The notes under the pieces are model-generated. The model made no database searches, was not told where the DNA came from, and was given only the letters and a program-made list of their open reading frames with translations. A DNA stretch of 64,000 nucleotides. Source: Paraglaciecola marina (GTDB lineage: Bacteria > Pseudomonadota > Gammaproteobacteria > Enterobacterales > Alteromonadaceae). Shown piece after piece: positions 18,481 through 27,851 of this stretch (its first letter is position 1; each line of letters begins with the position of its first letter). The stretch spans positions 186,001 to 250,000 of the forward strand of contig NZ_ML178721.1 of assembly GCF_004360155.1 (NCBI RefSeq). Reading direction: 5' to 3'. A program made the position numbers and the translations under genes.

Positions 18481-20498
18481 TTAATGTATTTTTTCCTTAT
18501 TATCAGTGTGGTGATAGAGATAGGCAGAAGGAAATTGACCTGTGTTTAGGTAAAAATGCAGAGAATGATTTAATTGATAACTTATTTGTAATAATTGATG
18601 ATGGCTGTGAATGCCCTCTTGAAACTGAGAATATTCGAGTTATTAAAATAAATTTTCGTTTAACCTATAAAAAATGGTTGGAAATGACTGCAGAGTATTG
18701 TAAATCTGGAATTACAATGTTGTGTAATTCGGATATTTATTTTGATAGTTCATTAAACTGTATTAATAAGGTGTTGACGTCACCACAAAGCTTTATTGCT
18801 CTATCCCGTTGGGAGTTACTTGACAACACCACATCGATGCACCCAAATCCACACTGGTCTCAGGATACTTGGGCAATGAAAGTAGGTGAGAAAATTTCAT
18901 CAGAGTTTATGCATCAATTGGATTTCCCTATGGGGGTGCCTCGCTGCGATAACAAGATTGCCTACTTATTTGCAGTACAAGGCTGGAAAATTTTTAATCC
19001 AGTAAACTTTCTAAAAAGTATTCACGCGCATGAAACACAAATGCGTACATATCATAAAAAATTGGATGATAGGATTTTAGGTGGTGTAGCTTATGTGTAT
19101 CCGGGTAAAGCCATCGCCGAAGAAGCTCGCTTAGACATTGATGTGTGGGTAAAACGAAGCGGCAGTATTAATAAAGTCGTCATTAATAAATCCATGGAAA
19201 AATGGATCGCAGAAGAAGCAAAACAACAAGTAACCATTGAGCACCCCGATAAACTAATACTACCTGTATTCAACCTGTCCACTCCCAAAGAATTGGCTAA
19301 CGCCATGCGTGGGCGCTCTGTGCTCGCGGCTTATAATATAAACTTTGAAGTGTTGGAGTATAATGAAGAGGTATTCTTTAAAAACTCCTATCAGATTAAG
19401 CAACATTATAAGCTTACGAAAGCTCAATACATGGCGCAACCTAAGCTTGCAGCGTTGGTTGGTCTTATTCCTCCTGTACTAACTAGTTATGTTAGCCATA
19501 TTGCAAGCAAAGCAATAAACCCCGAAGATATTAACTTTTGGCAGTATCCCTGCGCTACAGAAAAGCAGGCATACGAAAATCACCTAGATTTAAAGTTGGG
19601 CGAACATGTCGACATTAAAAATAAAGTTGTTAATATTTATGTACCGCTTCCATGGGCAACCTATGTTGACAAAAAAGCTTTTCCTGAAACCTATTTAGCT
19701 AGAATCCAAGCACTGATCAGTTACTATAAAACTATTGCCACCGAAAATGCTTATACACTAAAAGTTCACTCCGTGTGCCAGCATATTCATTGGGTCAGAA
19801 TGTTAGAAATGGCACAGAAAATTGGTATAACTGATTTTCATCTGTCTCACAAAGACTCAACTAGCGGCGAAAAGCAGCAAGAAATAGGAACAAACCTTAC
19901 TTTACATGGTTGGCCATTAATAGCTGTGAATTATGTAACACAGGACCGTAGTGAGGGGATGGGTCGTAAGCCCATGGCAGAGCGCAAATTACTAGCTTCA
20001 TTCATTGGGGCTCACATGCCTCACTACCGAGATGACAGCCGTGTAAAACTGTTTGAAGCAGCGACTTCCTGCGGCAGGCAAGATTTGTTTGTTGACTTGG
20101 GTAACGAGTGGCACTTCAACAAAGTGGTTTATGAAGAACAAGTGTTAAGCCGCGAAGTAGAAGCGCATCATATTGATGAGCATCATCAAAAAACATTTAG
20201 ATATAACACTATATTGTCTGATTCAAAGTTTTCGCTTTGTCCAATTGGCGCAGGTCCTAATACATTGAGATTTTGGGAATCTATTGCGGTTGGCAGTATT
20301 CCAGTAATTTTTAGTACTGATTTGGCTATCTTAAATGAGAATAGTATTGGGAATGAGCTTTTGAAGCATGTCATTAGTTTAGACAAGATAGATGAAAAAA
20401 TATTCGATGAGCTTCTTAATATTGATGATATTGAAAGTCGTAGTTCAGCATTAATTGAGCTTTATGAAACTATAGAAGGAAATATTTGTTTTGGTTAA
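18477..20498 (+). CDS. Two-part glycosyltransferase with C-terminal exostosin (GT47)-like domain
   Basis: The 673-residue protein has an N-terminal region (about 1-250) that looks like a nucleotide-sugar-binding transferase (TMLCNSDIYFD near 78-88). Its C-terminal region (about 370-660) is exostosin-like. The C-terminal hallmark is FSLCPIGAGPNTLRFWESIA followed by VGSIPVIFS, which matches the conserved exostosin segment. Exostosins in animals build heparan sulfate; bacterial members act in surface glycan synthesis. The start overlaps the sulfotransferase stop (ATGA). The donor and acceptor sugars are unknown, and the identity of the N-terminal domain is tentative. Confidence 0.75.
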   Translation: MINVFFPYYQCGDRDRQKEIDLCLGKNAENDLIDNLFVIIDDGCECPLETENIRVIKINFRLTYKKWLEMTAEYCKSGITMLCNSDIYFDSSLNCINKVLTSPQSFIALSRWELLDNTTSMHPNPHWSQDTWAMKVGEKISSEFMHQLDFPMGVPRCDNKIAYLFAVQGWKIFNPVNFLKSIHAHETQMRTYHKKLDDRILGGVAYVYPGKAIAEEARLDIDVWVKRSGSINKVVINKSMEKWIAEEAKQQVTIEHPDKLILPVFNLSTPKELANAMRGRSVLAAYNINFEVLEYNEEVFFKNSYQIKQHYKLTKAQYMAQPKLAALVGLIPPVLTSYVSHIASKAINPEDINFWQYPCATEKQAYENHLDLKLGEHVDIKNKVVNIYVPLPWATYVDKKAFPETYLARIQALISYYKTIATENAYTLKVHSVCQHIHWVRMLEMAQKIGITDFHLSHKDSTSGEKQQEIGTNLTLHGWPLIAVNYVTQDRSEGMGRKPMAERKLLASFIGAHMPHYRDDSRVKLFEAATSCGRQDLFVDLGNEWHFNKVVYEEQVLSREVEAHHIDEHHQKTFRYNTILSDSKFSLCPIGAGPNTLRFWESIAVGSIPVIFSTDLAILNENSIGNELLKHVISLDKIDEKIFDELLNIDDIESRSSALIELYETIEGNICFG

Positions 20499-21477
20499 AA
20501 AGGTTAAAATTTTGTGTTATGGGGCTAGTGTAACTGCTCAAAAAAAACAAAGTGGATACTTTACTCACTTACAGAAACATTTCGAAAATAAATCAAATTT
20601 TGAATTGTCCAAGTTGTCGTTTGGTGCAAGCCATTTTGATTATGCTGGTTATGGTTACGCCAAGCAAATGTTAGAGGAAAAGCCTGATATTGCCTTAATT
20701 GACTGGTTAACCCCTAGTATGAAGAAATTTAGTTTGGACAAAATTATTAACTTAAACAATGAGTTAATTAAGTTAGGTTGCTTACCTATTTGGGTGAATT
20801 TTCCCAGAAAAGATGACCTCAATTGTCAAAGGGAATGTTACACTCAAGTCAAAAAAGTGGCACTTAAGTCAGGCGCAATTTTTTTTGATTTAATTGAACA
20901 GTTAAGCGCTGAAAAAATAGAAAACGAATATTTAAGAGACATAGTACATACAACTGAATGTGGGGCAGAAAAATACGCATCAAAAATAATAGAGCTCATA
21001 GACTCTATTGTTATCTCTGATTTTGAGCTAAAGATTCTTCCGTTGGATAAGCCAATAGATATTTTTAGTATCTACGATATAGAATCACTTATTGATAAAG
21101 GTTCGCCCTTATTAATGAAAGTTATAAAAACAACGGATCTATCCCCTATAGAATTGCTTTTGAATACGAGAATTGGTCCAAACTCATGTTTTATTGATAT
21201 TGAAATTTATGATGAAAGCGGTGTGCTGATTGAGACTAAAATAATTAATCCGACCGATCCTTGGTGCCATTATTCTAGAGATATGATTTTACCTACCGTA
21301 AGGCTACCTTATCTTAAAGAATCTTATTCTATAAAACTAAAACATGGTGGAGACAATGCTTTGGATGATGTCAAACTAAAAGGCGAAGTTCGGGAACCCT
21401 TAGAAGATAATAAGTTTATTCACATATATAATATTGCTTGCAATATGGAATTAGAGGTTGTTAAAAATGCCAATTAA
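20491..21477 (+). CDS. SGNH/GDSL hydrolase-like protein with C-terminal domain
   Basis: The 328-residue protein begins at a TTG codon (20491), supported by a GAAGGAA site and an 8-nt overlap with the gene before. Residues 1-175 look like an SGNH-hydrolase fold. Block I appears as YGASVT in place of GDSxT, and the C-terminal DIVHTTECG contains the Asp-x-x-His pair. Residues about 180-328 may be a beta-sandwich accessory domain. Such proteins often add or remove acyl groups on glycans. No signal peptide is seen, so it would act in the cytoplasm, before export. Confidence 0.65.
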   Translation: MVKKVKILCYGASVTAQKKQSGYFTHLQKHFENKSNFELSKLSFGASHFDYAGYGYAKQMLEEKPDIALIDWLTPSMKKFSLDKIINLNNELIKLGCLPIWVNFPRKDDLNCQRECYTQVKKVALKSGAIFFDLIEQLSAEKIENEYLRDIVHTTECGAEKYASKIIELIDSIVISDFELKILPLDKPIDIFSIYDIESLIDKGSPLLMKVIKTTDLSPIELLLNTRIGPNSCFIDIEIYDESGVLIETKIINPTDPWCHYSRDMILPTVRLPYLKESYSIKLKHGGDNALDDVKLKGEVREPLEDNKFIHIYNIACNMELEVVKNAN

Positions 21478-22093
21478 GCCAGACAGTAAGTTGATATTTA
21501 TACATGTACCTAAAACTGGTGGTTCATCAATAGAAAAAGAACTTGGTTTGCATCCTAGTGATGTCGTTGATAGTGACTACTTTCTTTCTGGTGGTAAAAA
21601 GCAGAAACAGCATTTGACGTTGGCTGAAATATTGAGTATCAAAAAAGATGATTTTGATTTATCTAAATTTACTGCAATTGGTATGGTAAGAAATCCAATT
21701 AATAGAATGGTTTCTGAATACAAGTGGCGTAAAAAAATAAACCATAACGTCATTAATGATTTAGATATTAATACTTTTGTTAAAAAGATTTTTGATGCCA
21801 AAAAACAAGGGGCTAAACTCGATAGCCATTTCACCCCGCAGTCCGATTTTTTTAAACTTGGATCGCAGTCTGCTTTAAAAGAGATAAAAATATTTAAGTT
21901 TGAAGATGGCTTTGATAAAGTCAGCCGATACTTATCTCTGTATCTAAAATGTTCAGATTTTAAGATTGGTAAAGTAAATCACACTGATCAAATTAAGCTC
22001 GACTGTGAGCTGCACTCTGAATCCGAAAGTTTAATTAAAGAAATGTACGAAGAAGACTTTGAAAAATTTTACAGGGAAGAATATGAGTTATAA
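21467..22093 (+). CDS. Sulfotransferase, family 2-like (glycan type)
   Basis: The start was set at ATG 21467 (AGAGG site 9 nt upstream) and gives 208 residues. The PAPS 5'-loop is HVPKTGGSS (13-21) and the 3'-phosphate motif is RNPINRMVSEY (75-85), the signature pair of the Sulfotransfer_2 family. That family includes enzymes sulfating heparan, dermatan and chondroitin. It overlaps its neighbours on both sides by about 11 nt, so it is part of the same operon. The acceptor is unknown. Confidence 0.88.
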   Translation: MPIKPDSKLIFIHVPKTGGSSIEKELGLHPSDVVDSDYFLSGGKKQKQHLTLAEILSIKKDDFDLSKFTAIGMVRNPINRMVSEYKWRKKINHNVINDLDINTFVKKIFDAKKQGAKLDSHFTPQSDFFKLGSQSALKEIKIFKFEDGFDKVSRYLSLYLKCSDFKIGKVNHTDQIKLDCELHSESESLIKEMYEEDFEKFYREEYEL

Positions 22094-23039
22094 ACCAACA
22101 TATACTTGGCCAAACCCCGCATTTCCATTTCGAGTTTATTTTGACTCACCTAATTGCAGAATATTTATAATTGAGAATATTCAACATAACTGGAATTGGT
22201 TGTCAGCCTACGCATCTAAAATAAAACCTACGGACTATTTCTTCGTCTATTGTGGTTGGTATCATAGTCCTCACTTCGCTGAGCAAGCCGATCAAATTTT
22301 TAAGGAGTTAAAGCTGTGTAAAGACAATTTTTTCATAATGTTTAACTCTCCAAAAGAGAAAGAAAATTTTCAGGAACTTGGGTTTGTTGGTGATGTTATT
22401 AACCATAATGCTTGGTTAGATGAGCATCTAGTTATGCAAGTGCTTCCATCTGCTGAGAAAGCTTACGACGCATTATATATCGCTAGGTTGAGCGCTTTTA
22501 AACGTCATGAATTGGCAGTTTATGTCAATAACTTAGCATTGGTTGCGGGTATTAACCATGGTAATCCGTTGAACGACAATTTACCGCCGTATAAATTTAA
22601 AAACGAATTACCTTTGAAGCCAGATGAAGTGTGCATTAAAATTAATGAGTCTAAATGTGGTTTAATTTTGTCAGCTATGGAAGGCGCTTGTTTTTCCTCT
22701 AGTGAATACTTACTTTGCGGTATCCCTGTTGTTTCTACTCACTGTGAAGGAGGGAGAGATGTTTGGTATACCAACTACAATTCATTGATTGTAGATCCTG
22801 ACCCTAAAAAAATTAGTGAGGCCGTAGAGTATTTTGTGAAAAATCCTAGAAATCCATACAAAATCCGAAATGATCATATCGCTTTAGCGCAGGTCCATCG
22901 AAATAAGTTTATCGACGAACTGGGTAATATATTTTTTAAACATGGAATTGAAATAGATTCTAGAAAATATTTTGAAGAAAACTATTTTCATAAACTAAGA
23001 AAGTCATATGCCCCAGATTTTGACAAAATTTTTAGCTAA
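22083..23039 (+). CDS. GT4-like glycosyltransferase
   Basis: The 318-residue protein starts at ATG 22083, inside the end of the sulfotransferase gene, because the longer frame has no better ribosome site. The C-terminal half has the GT-B/GT4 signature: GLILSAMEGACFSSSEYLLC followed by GIPVVSTHCEGGRDVW. This is the donor-sugar binding region (with an ExxxxxxxE-type segment). The N-terminal acceptor domain is short and divergent, with several Trp and Tyr residues. It is cytoplasmic and would add a sugar to the growing chain. The sugar is not known. Confidence 0.78.
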   Translation: MSYKPTYTWPNPAFPFRVYFDSPNCRIFIIENIQHNWNWLSAYASKIKPTDYFFVYCGWYHSPHFAEQADQIFKELKLCKDNFFIMFNSPKEKENFQELGFVGDVINHNAWLDEHLVMQVLPSAEKAYDALYIARLSAFKRHELAVYVNNLALVAGINHGNPLNDNLPPYKFKNELPLKPDEVCIKINESKCGLILSAMEGACFSSSEYLLCGIPVVSTHCEGGRDVWYTNYNSLIVDPDPKKISEAVEYFVKNPRNPYKIRNDHIALAQVHRNKFIDELGNIFFKHGIEIDSRKYFEENYFHKLRKSYAPDFDKIFS

Positions 23040-23050
23040 TAGGTAAAATT

Positions 23051-23848
23051 ATGTATCCTATAATAATGGTCTTATCCCATAGACGTTCAGGCACACATTT
23101 AACAATCGACTCAATAACAAATAACTTTGAAATATTTAATTCTGCAGAAAAAAAAGAATATTTTACTCTAGACCATGTTTTCAATAAGTCTAAATTTAAG
23201 AGCGATGAAGATATTTTAAATTTTCTAGATATATTAGTAACCAGTCCAACAGTTCTAAAATCTCATTCAATCAATGACATAACACGATACTTTAATAACT
23301 GCTCATCTTTAGTTAGGAATAGAGTTTCTGAAATTTTTGAAAATTCCCATAAAGTTTATGTTTATCGAGATGGACGAGATGTAATGGTTTCCCTTTATCA
23401 TTATCAGAAATCTTTTAATGAAAAAACTCGGGAACAAACGTTTTCTCAATTTTTACGAGATCCTTGTGGCTACGATAAGCATTGCCATGCTGGTAAAATT
23501 TACAGTAAACCAGGTTTCTGGGGAGAGCACGTTAATAGTTGGTTAAGTGATGAGAATGTTGAAGGGGTTAGGTATCAAGACTTTATTGAAGATTCAGAGT
23601 CTGTTTTAAAGCGAATCTCTTCCAGAACTAATTTTAAATTAGTTGATGAATTAGTAGATTTAACAATGCGTAAAGATGGTGAAAATTTGGTAAGAAAAAA
23701 TCAACGTTTGATAAACAAGAGAACTTCGGTTTCTTTCCGAGGCGGGAGAGTAGGTGACTGGTCATCAACTTTTTCAGACGAAGATGTTGTCTACTTTCAG
23801 GAAGAATTGAATTTAGTTTCTTCTTCTCTAAACAAAATATTGGACTAA
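23051..23848 (+). CDS. Sulfotransferase, family 1-like
   Basis: The 265-residue protein is a Sulfotransfer_1-type enzyme. The 5'-phosphosulfate loop is SHRRSGTHLT (9-18), the 3'-phosphate motif is YRDGRDVMVSLYHY (105-118), and a C-terminal FRGGRVGDWSSTFS segment matches the RKGxxGDWK loop that closes over PAPS. It lies 12 nt after the GT4-like gene. Its family differs from that of the preceding sulfotransferase, which suggests that the enzymes modify different positions. Confidence 0.88.
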   Translation: MYPIIMVLSHRRSGTHLTIDSITNNFEIFNSAEKKEYFTLDHVFNKSKFKSDEDILNFLDILVTSPTVLKSHSINDITRYFNNCSSLVRNRVSEIFENSHKVYVYRDGRDVMVSLYHYQKSFNEKTREQTFSQFLRDPCGYDKHCHAGKIYSKPGFWGEHVNSWLSDENVEGVRYQDFIEDSESVLKRISSRTNFKLVDELVDLTMRKDGENLVRKNQRLINKRTSVSFRGGRVGDWSSTFSDEDVVYFQEELNLVSSSLNKILD

Positions 23849-23851
23849 ATT

Positions 23852-24436
23852 ATGGATGTATCCCGAAAAGTAATATTCGATATCGGTTTTAATAAGTGCG
23901 GTACTAGAACTGTTAATGCAATGATGAAAAAAGCAGGCTATGTAGCCAAGCATTGGCGTGGGGGAGAACTCGCTTTAGATGTTAAATATGCTTACGAAAA
24001 TAACGATATACCGTTGAAGCAGTTTCCTAAAACTGATTTTTTTTCTGATATGGTTAGTGAGAAGCCAGGCTCTTTTTTTGAAGCTTATAAGTGCTTTAAA
24101 TTTTTAGCTGAATCCTACCCAAATTCACTTTTTATAATTACTGAAAGAAACGTAGACGCTTGGATAAAAAGCCGGATTAACCACGGTAATGGACATAGTG
24201 TAAACTGTTATAAAAAGCAATTTGGTTTTTCGACACTAGACGAGGTGGAAAAATTTTGGCGAGAAGACTGGGAATCACATCGAGCAAATGTTGACGCATA
24301 TTTTTCGAATGAAGAGCGTAAACATAGGTTATTAAAGTTAAATATTGAAACTCCAGATTTTAAAGCAATTTCTACATTTTTAGATAAAAAAATTACTTCT
24401 GATTATTGGGGTCATGAAGGGAAAACTAAGAAATGA
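23852..24436 (+). CDS. Small sulfotransferase-like protein
   Basis: The 194-residue protein has a P-loop GFNKCGTRTV (12-21) and a 3'-phosphate-like segment TERNVDAWIKSR (97-108), matching a group of short bacterial sulfotransferase-like proteins. It starts 4 nt after the previous sulfotransferase gene and its end overlaps the next gene by 23 nt. The Lys-Cys-Gly-Thr loop keeps the lysine needed for the phosphosulfate. Activity is likely but not certain, because the protein is shorter than most of the superfamily. Confidence 0.75.
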   Translation: MDVSRKVIFDIGFNKCGTRTVNAMMKKAGYVAKHWRGGELALDVKYAYENNDIPLKQFPKTDFFSDMVSEKPGSFFEAYKCFKFLAESYPNSLFIITERNVDAWIKSRINHGNGHSVNCYKKQFGFSTLDEVEKFWREDWESHRANVDAYFSNEERKHRLLKLNIETPDFKAISTFLDKKITSDYWGHEGKTKK

Positions 24437-25562
24437 TACATATTGGTGTTTTATTACGTTGAATATATTAAATAGCTACAATTTTCTAAAAAGAAAACAT
24501 ATCGATTTACCCCGAAAGCGAAATAAAAATAAATTCGAGAAATACGTTGAAGTAGGGGATATGGTAAAGGAGCTTAACGATGTATACGTAATGTCTCCTA
24601 CCGGATTAATTTTAGATAGTGAATTCAATCCTATATACAGTACGGCAAATGAAATTATTTACTGGGTTGGCAAGCCTAAACGTTTTCCAGAGCAGTTGAA
24701 ATTGCATGGTAGAGACTACCTGAGACAGAAAGATGTATGGCTACAAAGAGCCAAGTTACATTTAGAAAGTCAGATTGATCATTGTAAGAAAAATATCGTT
24801 AATTGCGAGTATGACGCATTAATCTATGCTTCCAGTGCTACGGAAAAATTAGTGTTTGGCCATTTCTATGACATGATACAAAGACTATACCAAATTAACC
24901 TTCCTGAGTTTCAAGAGCTTAAGCTTTTAGTTTCGTCACCTTCACGAATTCTAGACTTTGAAAGATTTCTAAGTCTTTTGGGGTTTAAAAGTGGGTATGT
25001 TAGTCGTCCCAAGGGGCCATCTTTACTTAAAGTTAAAAGGTTAATTGTTCCTGAAATGAGTGTTGGACCGGCGGGAATGGCCGAAGATGTGCAAGCCTGG
25101 TTGTTTGATAAATTAATTCTTTCAAATAGTGCTGTTGATAAAAGTGGAAAGAACAGAATCAATCTCTACTTGGACCGTTCTAGTGTTGTTAGAAAAAATA
25201 ACAGGAACTTTTCAAATGCTAGTGAGGTTGATGATTTTTTGAAGAGTAGAGGATTCGTCTCACATAGGGACTTTAAAACATTGGATGAAGTGTTAAATGC
25301 TTACTACAATGCCAGAATTGTAATTGGAGGACATGGGGCTGCATTTATTAATTGCATTTACTGTAATCAAGACACGAATATATATGAATTTGTAGCTTCA
25401 AATCGTTTAGTCTCTGCTTTATCTAAAATGCCAAAGCAAACTAAGGAGCATTGGTTATTTGAGATGCAAGCAAATCATAATCATAGCTTTGATATGGATC
25501 TAAACTTTTTAAATGGGCTTTTTGCTGGGGATATAAATCCTGCTAGTTTTAATAAATCCTAG
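24414..25562 (+). CDS. GT61-family glycosyltransferase (first of a tandem pair)
   Basis: The 382-residue protein belongs to the GT61 (DUF563) group, known from plant xylosyl-/arabinosyltransferases, the animal EGF-domain O-GlcNAc transferase and bacterial glycan loci. The family hallmark GGHGAAF is at 305-311, followed by INCIYC. The ATG at 24414 gives a 23-nt overlap with the gene before; a TTG at 24459 is another possible start. The N-terminal 45 residues are basic and may not be conserved. The downstream gene encodes a divergent relative. Confidence 0.78.
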   Translation: MKGKLRNDTYWCFITLNILNSYNFLKRKHIDLPRKRNKNKFEKYVEVGDMVKELNDVYVMSPTGLILDSEFNPIYSTANEIIYWVGKPKRFPEQLKLHGRDYLRQKDVWLQRAKLHLESQIDHCKKNIVNCEYDALIYASSATEKLVFGHFYDMIQRLYQINLPEFQELKLLVSSPSRILDFERFLSLLGFKSGYVSRPKGPSLLKVKRLIVPEMSVGPAGMAEDVQAWLFDKLILSNSAVDKSGKNRINLYLDRSSVVRKNNRNFSNASEVDDFLKSRGFVSHRDFKTLDEVLNAYYNARIVIGGHGAAFINCIYCNQDTNIYEFVASNRLVSALSKMPKQTKEHWLFEMQANHNHSFDMDLNFLNGLFAGDINPASFNKS

Positions 25563-25571
25563 TGAAATACT

Positions 25572-26642
25572 ATGAATTTGAAAAATGATCTATTAGATTT
25601 TATAAAGCTAAGCAGTTACAAGTCTGATATCACTAATAGTGGGATGGAGGTAACTTCGTTTGAGAAATCAAAGTTTTCGTTAGTACCTAAAACTGCAAAG
25701 TTTTTTGTTTTTGAGAATGTTATTGTAGACAGGAAAACAGGAGTTATCTTGAATTCTAACTTTGCACCCATCTTAGAAACGCTAGATGAGATGCTTTTTT
25801 GGAATCCAACTTTAAATTTAGGTATTCTTGGTTGTAATAAGTTATTTGAAGATGCGATATCTCGAAAACTAGATAAGTTATTAGATAATATAAATGAAAT
25901 TAGAGAAGGGTATTTAGATAAACCCTTCACTTTAGACTCCAATATTAATTATATTTATTTAATGCACGCTTTTGGTTGGTACCCTTATGGCCATTTACAT
26001 GATTCAATTCAGAGAGCTTTTTGGTTCCGTGATAACTTAGAAAATACAGTTGCTATATGTTCAAAGACTAGGAAATTAGTTGACTTTGAATTACACCTCC
26101 AAGCAGCTGGCATTAAATCTTATATAGATCCGAATACTCTTCCAAGGTTTTTTAAAGTACCTAAAATGCTTTACGGAACTAATCCTGCCGCTCTAACTTC
26201 ATTTATACCAGAGAGTTATAATTGGCTGATTGATGGATATAACTCTCTGTTTCGCCAAGAAGTTACTACTAATAAGAGAATATATTTATCTAGAAACCAC
26301 GTAAAAACCGGTAAGAGAGGTGTAATTAATGAAGCTGAATTGATTGCTTTTTTAAGAAATCGAGGCTTCATTATTTTTTACGGCTCTGAAAGTCTAAAAA
26401 CAACTTATACGTTATTTTCTAATGCTGATTTAGTTATAAGTTCACATGGGTCGGCACTAGTTAATACTATTTTTTGTCAAAACTATTGTCGAATAGTTGA
26501 GTTTTGCCCTGATAATAGGGTTGATTTATCATTTAAGAAGAAATTTAAGCGGGCTGAGAATTATGAACATTACGTTGTTAAATCCGATAGTGATTATAAT
26601 ATAAATATTGAACTTGATTTCTTAGCGGCTTTACTTGAATAG
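25572..26642 (+). CDS. GT61-family glycosyltransferase (second of a tandem pair)
   Basis: The 356-residue protein shows the GT61 hallmark SSHGSALVN (290-298) followed by TIFC, and it shares overall layout with the protein encoded just upstream. The C-terminal end LDFLAALL matches LNFLNGLF of its neighbour, which supports origin by duplication. Sequence identity is low, so the two probably differ in donor or acceptor. It lies 10 nt downstream in the same operon. Confidence 0.77.
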   Translation: MNLKNDLLDFIKLSSYKSDITNSGMEVTSFEKSKFSLVPKTAKFFVFENVIVDRKTGVILNSNFAPILETLDEMLFWNPTLNLGILGCNKLFEDAISRKLDKLLDNINEIREGYLDKPFTLDSNINYIYLMHAFGWYPYGHLHDSIQRAFWFRDNLENTVAICSKTRKLVDFELHLQAAGIKSYIDPNTLPRFFKVPKMLYGTNPAALTSFIPESYNWLIDGYNSLFRQEVTTNKRIYLSRNHVKTGKRGVINEAELIAFLRNRGFIIFYGSESLKTTYTLFSNADLVISSHGSALVNTIFCQNYCRIVEFCPDNRVDLSFKKKFKRAENYEHYVVKSDSDYNINIELDFLAALLE

Positions 26643-26684
26643 TGAAATACGCTAATGCTTATTAAATTAGATTTGGGATGATTT

Positions 26685-27431
26685 ATGTCAAACATAGAGC
26701 TAGCAACGAAATCTATCCAAAATTTTAGTCTTGATGAATCTGAATACTCAGAAACTTCTGATCGAACAAATATAATTGGGAGTGGAAAAGTATTTGTAAA
26801 GGATAGTGATAGTCTTGTGAAAGTAAGCATAAATTTTACAAATACGAAAGGGGGAAGAGTTTTTTTAGGTAGAAATCTGAATGGCAAAGTTAAAGTTATT
26901 GTGAAAGGTAATGATTCTGTTTTATTCATAGGAGATAATTGTTCTTTAACTAGCTTAACTATTCGCTCTATTCAAAATAGTGACTTCATCGCCATAGGTA
27001 ATCATATTTTATCGGCTGGGAGTAATCTTTGGGTTTCTGGTAATGGAGCAGGTCAAACCAATCCGGCAATAATAATTGGTGATGACTGTATGTTTTCTTT
27101 TAATGTGGTAATTAGAAACTCTGATGCCCATCCGATATTTGATTTAGAGTCGGGTACTCAAATTAATCAGCCGTCAAAAAGTGTATTTATAGAGCCGCAT
27201 GTATGGGTAGGTCAACAGGTAACGATACTAAAATCTGTTACTATTGGTGCATGTTCTATAGTGGGGCTAGGTAGCATTGTTACTAAGGATGTTCCACGCT
27301 TTTCTATTGCAACAGGTGTTCCTGCTATTTCTAAAGTGAATAAGCAGATTTTTTGGGCGAAAGATGAAGGCGATTTATCTAAAAATATAGCTAAGTCGTA
27401 CACAGAAAAATATTTAGCTCTGTCTAGTTAA
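26685..27431 (+). CDS. Left-handed beta-helix O-acetyltransferase
   Basis: The 248-residue protein belongs to the hexapeptide-repeat acyltransferases (WbbJ/NodL type), trimeric enzymes that move an acetyl group from acetyl-CoA to a sugar. Repeats run from about residue 60 to 220. The catalytic histidine is probably in NSDAHPIFD (about 146-154), and the segment VWVGQQVTILKSVTIGACSI shows the repeat pattern clearly. It is the last gene of the long forward operon, 43 nt after the second GT61 gene. It would acetylate a sugar of the polymer. Confidence 0.85.
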   Translation: MSNIELATKSIQNFSLDESEYSETSDRTNIIGSGKVFVKDSDSLVKVSINFTNTKGGRVFLGRNLNGKVKVIVKGNDSVLFIGDNCSLTSLTIRSIQNSDFIAIGNHILSAGSNLWVSGNGAGQTNPAIIIGDDCMFSFNVVIRNSDAHPIFDLESGTQINQPSKSVFIEPHVWVGQQVTILKSVTIGACSIVGLGSIVTKDVPRFSIATGVPAISKVNKQIFWAKDEGDLSKNIAKSYTEKYLALSS

Positions 27432-27851
27432 GGCCAACCTCTACTGACTTGTCGTATCGATTTTTTGTTTGTCTATAGGTTTTTAGTCATATATTTATTT
27501 TAAGACTTTGTGCTACTGTGTATTTAAGGTGTTTTATTCGGGTATTGATTAATTTTAATTAATAGTTGATAGGGTGTTATTAGCAAAGTTTGGATGCGGC
27601 TAGAATGAGTCTTTTCTTAGCGCTCTAAAGTTAAAAACTCTGTTTTTGAGCAAAGAGTTTTATTATTTTACAGTGCGACACTAACTTAGTTAGTTATCAG
27701 ATATAACTGAAAGTTACATCTATTCTTGGTTTTGTTATTCGGTTAATTATGAGTGTATTAGGATGATGCTATAGTCGCAATGTTTGTCTGTACCTTCAAA
27801 TATGATAGGGTCTTTTTTGTGCTTATGAGTTAGGTCTAAGGGAAAAACGTT
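27432..27851. other. 420-bp gene-free gap
   Basis: No convincing coding sequence is seen. It holds a weak terminator-like hairpin (see separate entry) after the acetyltransferase gene. Further right it must hold a promoter for the next sulfotransferase gene, but no clear -35/-10 pair stands out. Confidence 0.5.
27634..27669 (+). terminator. Weak terminator-like hairpin
   Basis: An 8-bp inverted repeat (AAAACTCT at 27634-27641, AGAGTTTT at 27654-27661) with a 12-nt loop is followed by ATTATTTT. Only three pairs are G-C, so it is a weak terminator at best. It is placed properly, about 200 nt after the last gene of the operon. Confidence 0.4.
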
